Source of the DNA: JADJOY01 sp046331705 [NCBI: bacterium]
Lineage (GTDB): Bacteria > JADJOY01
Assembly (NCBI GenBank): GCA_046331705.1
Contig: JAXLQJ010000034.1
Coordinates: 17,612 to 81,611, forward strand
Direction of reading: 5' to 3'
DNA length: 64,000 bases
The notes under the pieces are model-generated. The model ran no database searches. It was given only the letters and a program-made list of their open reading frames with translations, and was not told the origin of the DNA. Made by a program: the position numbers and the translations under genes. Positions 55,044 to 64,000 of this stretch are shown one piece after another. Position 1 is the stretch's first letter; each line of letters opens with the position of its first letter.

Positions 55044-56411
55044 CTATCGCTTCGGTCGGCCGGAGCCGCGCGCGGGCGCCAACCCGAACTGCTTCATCTT
55101 CTGGTAGAGCGTGCTGCGCGCGATCCCGAGTCGTGCTGCGGCACGCTCCACGTTGCCACGCTCCGCTTCCACCACGCGCACCAGGTGGCGCATCTCCACG
55201 TCGGCGAGCGTGAGCGACAGATCGCCGGTGCGGTCGCGCGGCGAGGGCGCGACGTCGAAACGCACCGCGCTCGCGTCGACCGTGCGTCCGTTCGAGTAGA
55301 GCACCGCGCGCTCCAGCACGTTGCGCAGCTCGCGGATGTTCCCCGGCCAGTGGTAGCTCGTCAGCCGCCGCAACGCGGCTGGCGTGAGCTCGATGCCGGG
55401 CCGTCCCAGCTCGGCGGCGAGGATGCCCAGGATGTGCACCGCGAGCACGCCGAGGTCCTCGCCACGCTCGCGCAGCGACGGCATGCGCAACGGCAGCGCG
55501 CTGATCCGGAAGTAGAAGTCGCTGCGGAAGCGCCTGTCGCGGACCCGCGCCGCCAGGTCGACGTGGGTGGCGGCGAAGAGCCGCACGTCCACCTGCCGCT
55601 CGCGCACGTCGCCCAAGCGACGGAAGCGCTTGTTCTCGATGGCCTTGAGGAGCTTCGCCTGCACTTCCAGGTCGAGGTCGCCGACCTCGTCCAGGAAGAG
55701 CGTGCCGCGATCGGCCACCTCGAAGAGCCCGGACTTGGGGGCCACGGCACCCGTGAAAGCGCCCCGCTCGTGGCCGAAGAGCTCGCTCTCCAGCAGCTCC
55801 CGGGACAGCCCCGCGCAGTTGAGGTCCACGAACGGCTCGTCGCGGCGCGCGCTGTTGACGTGAAGCCACTGGGCGAGCGTTCCCTTGCCGCTGCCGGTCT
55901 CGCCGAGGACGAGGATGGGGCTGTCGCTCGCCAGCAAACGGTGGGCGTCCTCGGCGAGCTGGCGAATGCAGGTGCTCGCGCCGAGGAACGGATCGATCGC
56001 TCGCTGCGCGCCCACCTCCGCCGCACGCGTGCGACGCCGATCGCGGCGAGCAGCCACCAGCCGCTCGATCAGCGCCGCGAGCGATCCCAGCGCCACCGGC
56101 TTGGTCATGAAATGGTCGGCGCCCTGCTGGATGGCGCGCACCGCCAGGTCGATGGTGGCGTGGCCCGTCATGACGACCACCGGCAGCGCAGGATCGGTCT
56201 CGCGCAGCGCCACCAGCAGGTCGAGCGCGTTGCCGTCGGGCAGCATGTAGTCGATCGTCGCGGCGTCCGGCCGCCAGGTGGCCTGGAGCTCGCGCGCCGC
56301 GCCGCAGCTCGCGGCCTCCAGCACCTCGAAGCCGCGCGCGGCGAGGTATTGAGCGACGATGCCGCGCACCGACGGTTCGTCGTCGACGACCAGGATGCGC
56401 GTCACGGGCAT
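55044..56411 (-). CDS. NtrC-family sigma-54 activator (FlrC/FleR-like)
   Basis: Response regulator that opens sigma-54 promoters. The 455 residues have a receiver with D54 in ATIDYMLPDGNALDLL, an AAA+ domain with Walker A GETGSGKGT, the sigma-54 contact loop GAFTGA in FGHERGAFTGAVAPKSG and Walker B GTLFLDEVGDL, and a Fis-type helix-turn-helix (NVERAAARLGIARSTLYQKM). It closes the minus-strand set that includes two hybrid kinases, which could phosphorylate it. In many polar flagellates such a protein drives rod and hook genes, but I could not find a clear sigma-54 promoter in the window. Confidence 0.9.
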   Translation of the reverse strand: MPVTRILVVDDEPSVRGIVAQYLAARGFEVLEAASCGAARELQATWRPDAATIDYMLPDGNALDLLVALRETDPALPVVVMTGHATIDLAVRAIQQGADHFMTKPVALGSLAALIERLVAARRDRRRTRAAEVGAQRAIDPFLGASTCIRQLAEDAHRLLASDSPILVLGETGSGKGTLAQWLHVNSARRDEPFVDLNCAGLSRELLESELFGHERGAFTGAVAPKSGLFEVADRGTLFLDEVGDLDLEVQAKLLKAIENKRFRRLGDVRERQVDVRLFAATHVDLAARVRDRRFRSDFYFRISALPLRMPSLRERGEDLGVLAVHILGILAAELGRPGIELTPAALRRLTSYHWPGNIRELRNVLERAVLYSNGRTVDASAVRFDVAPSPRDRTGDLSLTLADVEMRHLVRVVEAERGNVERAAARLGIARSTLYQKMKQFGLAPARGSGRPKR

Positions 56412-56446
56412 GCGTTAGCGACTCGGCGCCGCAGCGCGCGCATCGC

Positions 56447-57700
56447 TCAGAAAGGGGCGATTCGGATGACCAAGCATGCGTTCGTTCCGCCGAAACCGAA
56501 CGAGTTCTTGAGCAACACCTCCGCGCGAACGGCGCGCGCGCCATCCGCAACGTAGTCGAGATCGCACTCCGGATCGGGTTGCGTCAAGTTCGTCGTGGGC
56601 AGCGCCCTACCCCGCCGCCCGGCCGCCAGCGCGAGCACCGTTTCGATCGCGCCCGCGGCACCGTACGCGTGCCCGTGCATCGATTTCGTGGCGCTCACGG
56701 GCACCTCGTAGGCCCGCTCTCCCAGCACCGACTTGAGCGCGCGCGTCTCGGCGAGATCGCCGTGCGGCGTGGAGGCCGCGTGCGCGCTCACCACGTCCAC
56801 CTCCGACGGCGCCACGTCGGCTGCGGCGAGCGCCATGCGCATGGTGCGCGCCCAATCGCTGCCATCGGGCCGCGGATGGTAGACGTGGTACGCGTCGTTG
56901 GTCTGGGCATCGCCGAGCAGCTCGGCGTGGATGCGGGCGCCGCGCGCGCGGGCGTGGTCGCGATCCTCGAGCACCACGATGCCAGCGCCCTCGGCCATCA
57001 CCAGTCCGGCGCGATCGCGCGCGAACGGCCGCGACGCGCGCTCGGGCTCGGCCGTGGGATTGATCGCGCGGGCGTTGCCCATGCTGCCGAGCAAGACCAG
57101 GCCGATGCACGACTCGGCACCGCCCGCGAGCGCGACGTCCGCGCGCCCCGCGCGAATGAGATCGGCAGCCACGGTGATGGACGTGGCACCGGCGGCGCAC
57201 GCGTTCACGATGCCGTAGTTCGGGCCGCGCAGGCCGTGCTCGAGCGCGACCAGCGCCGACGGCATGTTGCCGGAGATGTTGAGGCTCACGCGCCCGGGCA
57301 GCTCGTGCGCCTTGCGCTCCACGAACGCGGCGTGAAGCGCACGGTGGTACGTGTGACTGCCCGGTGCCGCGACTCCCAGCACCACCGCTGCGCGGTCGCG
57401 CAGCTCGGCGTCGCCGAGATCGAGCGCGGCATCGGCGATCGCCTCCGCCGCGGCCGCCAGCGCGTAGACGATGGCGGGATCGTACGAGCTCGCGTACGCA
57501 GCCGGCACGAAGTGCCTGGCGTCGAGCCCTTCGACCGTCCCCGCGACCCGCGCGGGGATGGACGCGCCGAACTCATCCCACAGGTAGCGCTCGCAGCGCC
57601 GGATGCCCGACGCTCCCGCGAGCGCGCTGGCCAGCGACTCGGCGACCGTGTTGCCGAGCGGGGAGACCAGCCCGAGCCCGGTGATGACCACGTGTTTCAT
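56447..57700 (-). CDS. FabF-type beta-ketoacyl-ACP synthase
   Basis: Condensing enzyme that elongates an acyl chain with malonyl-ACP. The 417 residues carry the full catalytic triad: C168 in IVNACAAGATSITVA, H307 in VSAHAASTPHGDLAETRAL and H344 in TKSMHGHAYGAAGAIETVL. Family words LGLVSPLGNTVAESLASALA and LLKNSFGFGGTNACLV bracket the protein. It is 35 bases from the NtrC gene and 108 bases from the receiver-kinase, inside a regulatory operon rather than a fatty-acid cluster, and no ACP or ketoreductase is nearby. It may make a special acyl group; the product is unknown. Confidence 0.88.
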   Translation of the reverse strand: MKHVVITGLGLVSPLGNTVAESLASALAGASGIRRCERYLWDEFGASIPARVAGTVEGLDARHFVPAAYASSYDPAIVYALAAAAEAIADAALDLGDAELRDRAAVVLGVAAPGSHTYHRALHAAFVERKAHELPGRVSLNISGNMPSALVALEHGLRGPNYGIVNACAAGATSITVAADLIRAGRADVALAGGAESCIGLVLLGSMGNARAINPTAEPERASRPFARDRAGLVMAEGAGIVVLEDRDHARARGARIHAELLGDAQTNDAYHVYHPRPDGSDWARTMRMALAAADVAPSEVDVVSAHAASTPHGDLAETRALKSVLGERAYEVPVSATKSMHGHAYGAAGAIETVLALAAGRRGRALPTTNLTQPDPECDLDYVADGARAVRAEVLLKNSFGFGGTNACLVIRIAPF

Positions 57701-57808
57701 GCGGCATGCTCCGTCTCCCCCCGATCGTCGACCTCGATGTCTCCACCGCCGCGCGCCGGGCCGTTCGGCCCACCTTCGGACACGCGGAGGGTGCTGGCTC
57801 CGGCGCGG

Positions 57809-58972
57809 TCATGCGCGCGGCTGCGCGCTCGGTGCCGGTGCGTTCGTGACCAGCGGCAAGCGGATGCGGAACGTCGTCCCGACCCCCAGCGTGCTCGCGC
57901 ATTCGATCGTGCCGCCGTGGGCGCGCACGATCATCCTGCAGATCTCGAGACCGAGGCCGCTGCCGCTGGGCCGCGTCGTGTAGAAGGCGTCGAACACGCG
58001 TTCGATCTCGTCCGCCGGGATGCCGCGCCCCGTGTCGCGCACCTCGAGCACCGCTTGTCCGTCCTGGGCGCGGCACGCGACCACGATCTCGCCGCCCTCC
58101 GCCGTGGCCTCGGAGGAGTTCTGCACCAGGTTCCACAGCACGCGCCGAAAACGGCGCGGCGCGATGGCGCAGCACACCGGCCCGGCAAGCTCCTGACCCA
58201 GCTTGAACTTCTGATTGATGGTGCTGCGCCGAAGCTCGGCGGTGAACTGGCCGACCAGCTCGGTGAGGTCCGTGACGGCGACGTGGTATTGCGGCACGCG
58301 CCCTTGCGCCATGCACATGAGCTCGCTGGCCAGATCCTGGATGCCCTGGACGCCCTCCTCGAAGAGCGGATTCACCAGGTCCGGCGCGCCGCCGAGGGAC
58401 GAGAGCTCCGCGGCGCCGAGCAGCGCCGTCAGGTAATTGCGGATGTCGTGGGCGATCCCGGCGGCGAGCTTGCCGGCGAGCGCCAGCTTCTCGGTCTGCG
58501 ACAAGCGCTCGCGCGCTTGCTCGAGCTCGCGGTTGCGCGCCGTGAGGTCCCGCACGAGCTGGCGATTCTCGAGCGTGAGCCGGCGCGTCTCGAGCGTCTC
58601 GACGATCGCCATGCGCAGCACCATCGGATCGCACGGCTTGATCAGGAAGCGCTCGACCTGCCCCTCGTTGATGGCGCGCAACATCGCGTCGGCGTCGAGG
58701 AACGCGGTGAGCAGGATCCGGCCCACGTCCGGCTGGTTGGCGCGCATCCACGCGAACAGATCGGTGCCACGCATGCGCGGCATGCGCTCGTCGGCGACCA
58801 CCAGATGGAAGGGCTCGGCGGCCAACAGCGCCTGCGCCTCGGCGCCGTCGCGGGCGGTGCGGACGTCGTATTGCCGCTTCAAGAGGAGCTGCATCGTGTC
58901 GCGCAGCTGCGCTTCGTCATCGACCACCAGGACCTTGGGGCGCTCGACGTTGCTGGGACGATCGTTTTCCAT
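57809..58972 (-). CDS. Receiver-histidine kinase hybrid
   Basis: A 387-residue soluble protein with receiver first: D61 in FHLVVADERMPRMRGTDL, K in LIKPCDPMVLRMAIVETLE. A coiled-coil linker (~130-165) leads to the HisKA domain with H175 in AAGIAHDIRNYLTALLGAAE and an ATPase domain (LWNLVQNSSEATAEGGEI, VRDTGRGIPADEIERVFD, GSGLGLEICRMIVRAHGG). I chose ATG 58972, preceded by GAGGAG, over the GTG-type start at 59038, which would overlap the upstream gene. It probably relays phosphate from the larger kinase to the NtrC-type regulator. Confidence 0.85.
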   Translation of the reverse strand: MENDRPSNVERPKVLVVDDEAQLRDTMQLLLKRQYDVRTARDGAEAQALLAAEPFHLVVADERMPRMRGTDLFAWMRANQPDVGRILLTAFLDADAMLRAINEGQVERFLIKPCDPMVLRMAIVETLETRRLTLENRQLVRDLTARNRELEQARERLSQTEKLALAGKLAAGIAHDIRNYLTALLGAAELSSLGGAPDLVNPLFEEGVQGIQDLASELMCMAQGRVPQYHVAVTDLTELVGQFTAELRRSTINQKFKLGQELAGPVCCAIAPRRFRRVLWNLVQNSSEATAEGGEIVVACRAQDGQAVLEVRDTGRGIPADEIERVFDAFYTTRPSGSGLGLEICRMIVRAHGGTIECASTLGVGTTFRIRLPLVTNAPAPSAQPRA

Positions 58973-59006
58973 GTCGCCGCTGGTCTCCTCGAAAGCAGGG
59001 GACGTC

Positions 59007-61673
59007 TCAGGCCGCCGCTTCCCCGACCTCGGTGTCACTCGCCGCGGCCTTCGCCTCGGGCGGACCCGCGATCGGCAATCGCACCGTCACCTTCGTGCCC
59101 TCGCCCTCGACGCTCGTCAAGCCCACGTGGCCGCCGTGCTCCTCGACGATCTGGCGGGTGAGCGCCAGGCCGAGGCCCGTCCCCTCGCCCGGCGAGCGCG
59201 TGGTGAAGAACGGATCGAAGACGCGGTCGATCTGCGCGCCGGGAATGCCGCAGCCGTTGTCCTCGATCGAGATCTCCAGCTCGTCGGCGGTGCGCCGGGT
59301 CGTCACCCACAGCCGCCCCGCTCCCTCGGGCATCGCCAGGAGCGCGTTCTTGACGAGGTTGAGCAAGACCTGGTTCACGCGACCGATCTGGCAGCGCACC
59401 GAGGCATCCGCGCACAGGTCCTGGATCACCTCGACGTTCGGGTTCGCCAACGCGCCCGTGAGCAGCAAGGTCGAGGTCAAAGCCTGATTCAGGTCGGCGA
59501 GCTCGGGAGCGATCTCGTGCCCGGGACGCGCGATGGCGCGCAGGTACTCGACCACGCTGCGAATGCGGTCGACGCCCGTGCGCGACGCGTCGAGCAGCCG
59601 ACGACAGGTCTCCGCGGGCGAGTCCGGTCCGGTGCCGCCGCCGTCAGGGGTCGCGGCGAGCAACTCTTCGATGACCTCGCGCAGCGCGAACAGCGAGTTG
59701 GCGATGAATCCCAGCGGGTTCAGGATCTCGTGCGCCATTCCACCGGTGAGCAACATCATCGACGCACCGGTCTCTCGCTGCAGCTCGTCCACTCGCTCCT
59801 CCTTGCGCTTGAGCAGCGAACGCACCGCCGCTCGGAGCTCCTTCACGCTGAACGGTTTGATCAGAAAGATGTCGGCGCCGCTCTCGCGGGCCGTGGTGCG
59901 ATCGTCCGCTTGCCCACGCGCGGTCAGCATGACGATCGGCGTCGCCCGCGTGTCGGGATCGCGGCGCAGCTCGCGGCTCAACCACGGCCCATCGCGTCCG
60001 GGCATCATCCAATCGGTGATGACCAGGTTCGGCCGGTGCTCGCGGGCGCGCGCGAGACCTTCCTCGCCGTCACCGGCGGCGATCACGCGGTACTCGGCGG
60101 AGAGCTGCAGGGTGATGAAGCGCAGCAGCTCGACCGAGTCCTCGACCACCAGCACCGTCGCCGCGCGCGGCGGCGCCTCGAGGCGCGGCACGGTGCGGCG
60201 ATCGGCGGCGTCGTGAAGCTCGCCGACGCGGTATTCCGGCTGCTCGGTGACCCGACGGACCCAATCCCCGAGCCCGTGATCCTCGGCGCGCCGCGCCGGT
60301 GACGCGCCGCGCTCCGCGTGGCGCCGGTCGAGACGCTCGGCGGCGATGCCGCTCACGTCGCGCGGCAAGCTCACGTCGAAGGTCGAGCCCTTGCCGACCT
60401 CGCTCGAGACCGCGACTCGGCCACCGTGCAGCTCGACCAGCTCCTTCACCAGCGCGAGCCCGATGCCGGTGCCGCCTCGCGAGCGCGTGGCGCTCGGGTC
60501 CACCTGGCTGAAGCGATCGAAGATCCGCTGGTGCTCGCTCGCGGGGATCCCGATCCCCGAGTCCGTCACCGCGATGCGCAGCTCCGCCGGGTGCTCCTCG
60601 AGGCGCACCCGAATCGAGCCGCCGGCGGGCGTGAACTTGATGGCGTTGGACACGAGATTCAGCACGATCTTCTCGACCTTGGACGCGTCCAGGCGCGCCA
60701 GCACCGGCCGCTCGGGCGCGTCGAGGCGAAGCGTGAGCCCACGCCAGGCGGCCATCGGCCCGGCTTGCGTGGTGATGCTCTTCAGGAGCTCGGTCAGGTC
60801 GCAGACCTCGAGGCGCACCCGCGCCTGCGAAGCCTCGAGGCGCGCCAGGTCGAGGAGATCGTTGATGAGCCGAAGCAGTCCCAGACCGTTGCGCCGGATG
60901 ACGTCCAGGTACTCGATCTCGTGCGCGTCGCGGGCGGCCCGGTTGGACTCCGCGAGGCTTTCCAGCGCCCCCAGCATCAAGGTCAGCGGCGTGCGCATCT
61001 CGTGCGACGCGTTCGCCATGAAGGTGGTCTTCATCTGATCGAGGGCGCGCAGCTTGTCGAGCGCCGCCGCCAGCTCGTGCCGGCCCTCGAACTCGGCGAG
61101 CGCGAGACGCGCGCGTTGCGCGTTCGCCGCGATCGAGATGCCGAGGCCACCGAGGATGAAGAAGGTGTTGTTGAGCGCGGCGCGCCAGCGCACCATCGAG
61201 TCGAGCGACGCGACGCCGAGGTACATCGCCGCCATGCCGACTCCCACCACCGACGCCGTTCGCCAGCCCCACGGCATGATGAGGCCGGCGGCGAGCATCG
61301 TCACGATGAGACCCGCGTAGTAGAGGCTGTCGCCGTAGCCGGTGTAGGTGAGCATCACGCAGATGATGGCGCTCACCCACAGCACCGCGATCGCGCTCAC
61401 CACCACCAACGCCTCCATCGACCGCGGCCGGCGCGCCCACGCGATGATCGGCAGGTACGCGACGGCGCAGAGCACGCGCAGTCTCAGAAAATCGTGCACC
61501 ACCCCCGGAAACTGCGACGGCGGATAGACCACCCAATCCACCGCCCAGAACAGCAGGAAGATGACGATCGCCACCAGCGAGAAGAGCCGCACTCCGCGGC
61601 GCAGCGTCTCGCGGACCTCTTCGTCCCACGCCGCGCGAATCTCCGGATCGGCTGTCGCTCGGGAGCGTTTCAT
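59007..61673 (-). CDS. Membrane kinase-receiver-kinase hybrid sensor
   Basis: An 888-residue protein with two kinase modules. About six hydrophobic helices lie between residues 25 and 180 (LFSLVAIVIFLLFWAVDWVV and others) with little periplasmic loop. The first HisKA has H224 in NASHEMRTPLTLMLGALESL followed by an ATPase domain (LNLVSNAIKFTPAGGS, TGIGLALVKELVELHGG). A receiver follows with D554 in LVITDWMMPGRDGP, then a second HisKA with H648 in GGMAHEILNPLGF and a second ATPase domain (VLLNLVKNALLAMPEG, EGTGLGLALTRQIVEEHGG). ATG 61673 overlaps the stop of the upstream gene. A longer open frame upstream is an artefact of a frameshift there. Confidence 0.87.
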   Translation of the reverse strand: MKRSRATADPEIRAAWDEEVRETLRRGVRLFSLVAIVIFLLFWAVDWVVYPPSQFPGVVHDFLRLRVLCAVAYLPIIAWARRPRSMEALVVVSAIAVLWVSAIICVMLTYTGYGDSLYYAGLIVTMLAAGLIMPWGWRTASVVGVGMAAMYLGVASLDSMVRWRAALNNTFFILGGLGISIAANAQRARLALAEFEGRHELAAALDKLRALDQMKTTFMANASHEMRTPLTLMLGALESLAESNRAARDAHEIEYLDVIRRNGLGLLRLINDLLDLARLEASQARVRLEVCDLTELLKSITTQAGPMAAWRGLTLRLDAPERPVLARLDASKVEKIVLNLVSNAIKFTPAGGSIRVRLEEHPAELRIAVTDSGIGIPASEHQRIFDRFSQVDPSATRSRGGTGIGLALVKELVELHGGRVAVSSEVGKGSTFDVSLPRDVSGIAAERLDRRHAERGASPARRAEDHGLGDWVRRVTEQPEYRVGELHDAADRRTVPRLEAPPRAATVLVVEDSVELLRFITLQLSAEYRVIAAGDGEEGLARAREHRPNLVITDWMMPGRDGPWLSRELRRDPDTRATPIVMLTARGQADDRTTARESGADIFLIKPFSVKELRAAVRSLLKRKEERVDELQRETGASMMLLTGGMAHEILNPLGFIANSLFALREVIEELLAATPDGGGTGPDSPAETCRRLLDASRTGVDRIRSVVEYLRAIARPGHEIAPELADLNQALTSTLLLTGALANPNVEVIQDLCADASVRCQIGRVNQVLLNLVKNALLAMPEGAGRLWVTTRRTADELEISIEDNGCGIPGAQIDRVFDPFFTTRSPGEGTGLGLALTRQIVEEHGGHVGLTSVEGEGTKVTVRLPIAGPPEAKAAASDTEVGEAAA

Positions 61674-63998
61674 CCGACCCGTTTCGCCACCACCAGCACG
61701 GCCCGCGGCGGCATGCCGAACGTGTGCTCGACTCGTTCCACCTCGAAGCCCGCCTCGACGAAGAGCCGGCGAAGCGCGTCCGCCTCGTAGAAGCGGAACG
61801 TGCCCTCGTCGGCCAGGCGCAGCAGCCAGGCCGCCGAGCTCATGTATTCGCGCGCGCCGCGCAAGGGCGCCCGCCGTGGTGCCCTCGGGAGGCGCGACCA
61901 CGCCCGCGGCGATGTCCTCGATGAACCGCGTGTACACGCCGGAGAGGTCGGCGTCGGGACGGATGGACGAGGCCACCACGCAGGCACCTTCCGGAAGCAC
62001 GGCGTGGAGCCGGCGCAGGAATCCGAGCGCGTCGGGCAAGCACGAGAGGAAGAGGCTCATGAGCACGGCGCGCGCCGCGTGCAGGCTCGCGGGCGGCGGC
62101 TCGCACGCGGCATCCCACTCCTCCGCCGTGAACGGCACGCCGAGCGCGGCGGCGCGCCGCGCCGCTTGCTCGAGCACCTGCGGCACGAGATCGTAGGCGA
62201 TCACGCCGCGCGGGCGGCGCGGCAGGCGCGCCAGGAACGGGATCGAGTGGCCCATGCCGCCGCCGACGTCGTGGACCCAATCGTCGTCGCCGATCGCGAG
62301 CAGCTCGACCTGCCGCTGCATGAGCTCCCGGTACTCGCGGGTGGCGGCCAGCACGTCGAAGCCGAGGCTGCCGCCTTCCTCGCCCAGCATGTAGCCGCGC
62401 CAGTAGTCACGCGGCGAGGCGAGCTGGCTGCGCGGCGCCGCCGCCCATTCGGCCGCGGTCACGCGCTCGGCTTGCTCGCGCGTCGGCACGGCGATCACCG
62501 GGTCCAACACGTCGACCGCCGCCAGCAGATGGCGGATCACCGGCACGAACGAGATCACCGCCTCGGTGCTCTTGGTGGGGATGTGACCGCACGGGACGGT
62601 GACGAGCTTGCGCTCCACGGTGGGGGCGCAATCGAGGATGCTGCGGATGCGGTTCACGTTGACGAAGGCGTCGTAGACGCCGTGCACCCACAGGATCGGC
62701 ACGGTGAGCTTGGCGGCATCGGCCTGCGCGTCCTGGAGGAAGACCAGGCGGTGGCGGATGCCGTCGGCGCTCCAGCGATCGGTGTCGGCCAGCAGCCCGA
62801 GCACGTTCTGGACGTCGCCGTGGATCCCGGCGCGGTGCTTGGCCACGTAGTCGATGCCGCCCGACGCCATGCGCACCAGATCCTGGATGTCGGACGCACC
62901 CATCAGCTCGACCAACGTCGTGACGCGCAGCTCCTCGACGGCGGCGCGCAAGCAGAGCGGGCCCGAGAAGCTCATGCCGACCAGCGCGGTCGCCCGCGGC
63001 GGCGTCGCGAGCTTGTGGTGCGCGAAATCCACCGCCGCGCGCACGTCCTCGACGCAGGCCGAGAACGTGAGCCCGAGGGTCTCCTTGCCCGGCTCGCGGA
63101 ACTCGGGGTCCTTGTCGCTCTCGCCGAGGGCATTCGAGTAATCGAGTCGCAGCACGGCGAGATGACGCAAGTTGGCGTCGAACGACGCCGCCAGCACTTG
63201 CGCCAGGAGCGACGTCGATTCCTTGGTCTTCGCCCACGCGGGCGGGATCACCACCACGCTCGCCGGCCCGGGGTGCTCGACCTCGGTCCAGAGCCCCACG
63301 AGCTTGCGAGAGCCGGCGCGAAACTCGACACGGTCCGCGGCATAGGGCCGGATCGCCTCGCGCGGCGCCAGATCGGTGCCGGGATAGTCCTCCTCGATGG
63401 TGAGGCGAGCGTCCGCCACCGGGCGCGCCGCTCCTCCCTCGAGGAACGTGACGCCGACGGTGAACCCACCCCACGGCTGCGCCCGGTGATGCCGCACCGC
63501 CACCCGCTCGTGGCCGATGCAGCCGTCGCCGAAATCCAGATCGACGTCCAGGATCTTACCGACCTCGTGCTCCGGGCGAAGCTCGCGCTCGAAGTACGAG
63601 AAGCCGCGCGGCGAGACGTCGAAGATCGGCAAGGTCCGGCCCTCGATGACCACCGAGAGCGTGGAGTCGAGATCCAGCGCGAGCCGATCCTGCGCGCGCT
63701 GATCGGTGGCCGCGCACAGCGCGGGCAGCGAGAGCCGCGCCTCGTGCGACTCGAAGCCGAGAAGGTAGCCGTCCATCGAGAAGCTCTCGTGCCTGGCGAA
63801 CGTCGAATAGCACAGATAGTCCCCGGGCGCACCCAGCGCATGGGGGTTTTCGAGCGCCACGCGCAGATGGCGGCGCCCGGCGTCGTAGCCGATCGCCCGC
63901 GCCGTCACCGCACGCCCCGCGTACATGCGCGCGAACGTGAGCGGCGCCTGCTCGGCGACCAGCGACTCGAGCATCGCGGCGATCTGTGCCGGATCCAC
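61670..63998 (-). CDS. PilZ + alpha/beta-hydrolase + methyltransferase fusion (frameshifted)
   Basis: Three domains in one protein of about 775 residues. Residues ~95-187 form a PilZ domain with both c-di-GMP motifs, R101-AQD-R105 and D127-VSPR-G132, ending VGVTFLE. Residues ~225-500 are an alpha/beta hydrolase: GMSFSG with S343 as nucleophile, VPILWVHGVYDAFV and the His of VTVPCGHIPTKS. Residues ~550-775 are a class I methyltransferase with motif I HDVGGGMGHSIPFLARL. The frame shifts by one base near 61865-61867 (a C run): the true C-terminus, YMSSAAWLLRLADEGTFRFY to VLVVAKRVG, is in the other frame and stops at 61670. A GTG at 63998 may be the start, or the gene may begin beyond the window. 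Either one spurious base or a recent mutation explains the shift. Confidence 0.75.
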
Positions 63999-64000
63999 GA

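Noticed and set aside
59007-63998. A single 1663-residue protein joining hydrolase, methyltransferase and hybrid kinase
   Set aside because: The segment between about 61673 and 61865 in that frame is Arg/Gly/Ala-rich nonsense, while another frame carries a methyltransferase-like C-terminus that stops exactly at the kinase ATG. A frameshift is the better explanation.

Overview
The window is a continuous flagellar and chemotaxis locus from a very GC-rich bacterium. Gene content and order (fliP-fliQ-fliR-flhB-flhA-flhF-flhG-fliA, rod and P/L-ring genes, flgM-flgN-flgK-flgL, csrA-fliW, flagellin, fliD-fliS), FlgH/FlgI (so a Gram-negative envelope), an NtrC-type sigma-54 activator and a CsrA/FliW pair point to a proteobacterium-like, deltaproteobacterial-grade lineage (for example Myxococcota, Desulfobacterota or Binatota-like). 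The sequence alone does not settle the phylum. No rRNA, tRNA or CRISPR array was seen.

Region 1 (1-22840, all + strand) builds the flagellum: export gate (fliP partial, fliQ, fliR, flhB, flhA), placement/number regulators and sigma-28 (flhF, flhG, fliA), distal rod and rings (flgF, flgG, flgA, flgH, flgI, flgJ), the FlgM checkpoint, hook-filament junction proteins with chaperone, then csrA, fliW, the first flagellin, fliD, fliS and small FliT/FlgN-like helical proteins. A tandem repeat rich in hairpins sits between flgH and flgI.

Region 2 (23072-41893) is a probable flagellin-modification island lying between two flagellin genes. It has a Maf-type transferase, a sialic/pseudaminic-acid-type synthase (NeuB family), a winged-helix/Rossmann regulator, two radical SAM enzymes and five glycosyltransferase-like proteins. 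It is interrupted by an accessory insert (about 24863-29850): a Y1 (REP-associated) transposase beside a large palindrome, and an AT-richer segment with a 5'-truncated Rhs/YD-repeat gene and a secreted protein of unknown function. The second flagellin is on the minus strand.

Region 3 (41930-54947) is signal transduction: a PAS kinase-receiver, two CheX-like phosphatases, a LysM-M23 peptidase, an HDOD protein, CheA with two CheW domains, CheW, a Cache-type receptor, two CheY, CheB and CheR.

Region 4 (55044-63998, minus strand) is a compact five-gene set: a PilZ + alpha/beta-hydrolase + methyltransferase fusion (with a frameshift), a membrane kinase-receiver-kinase hybrid, a receiver-kinase, a FabF-type ketosynthase and an NtrC-family activator. 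This is the least familiar assembly in the window.

Regulation visible in the DNA: four sites fit the same sigma-28 (FliA) pattern, TCAAGT-N14-GNCGANNN, before flgM, both flagellins and the HDOD gene. Both flagellin leaders can pair their Shine-Dalgarno sequence with an upstream complement, and the first leader also carries a 42-codon ORF with an excellent ribosome binding site. With csrA and fliW encoded just upstream, this suggests layered transcriptional and translational control of flagellin.
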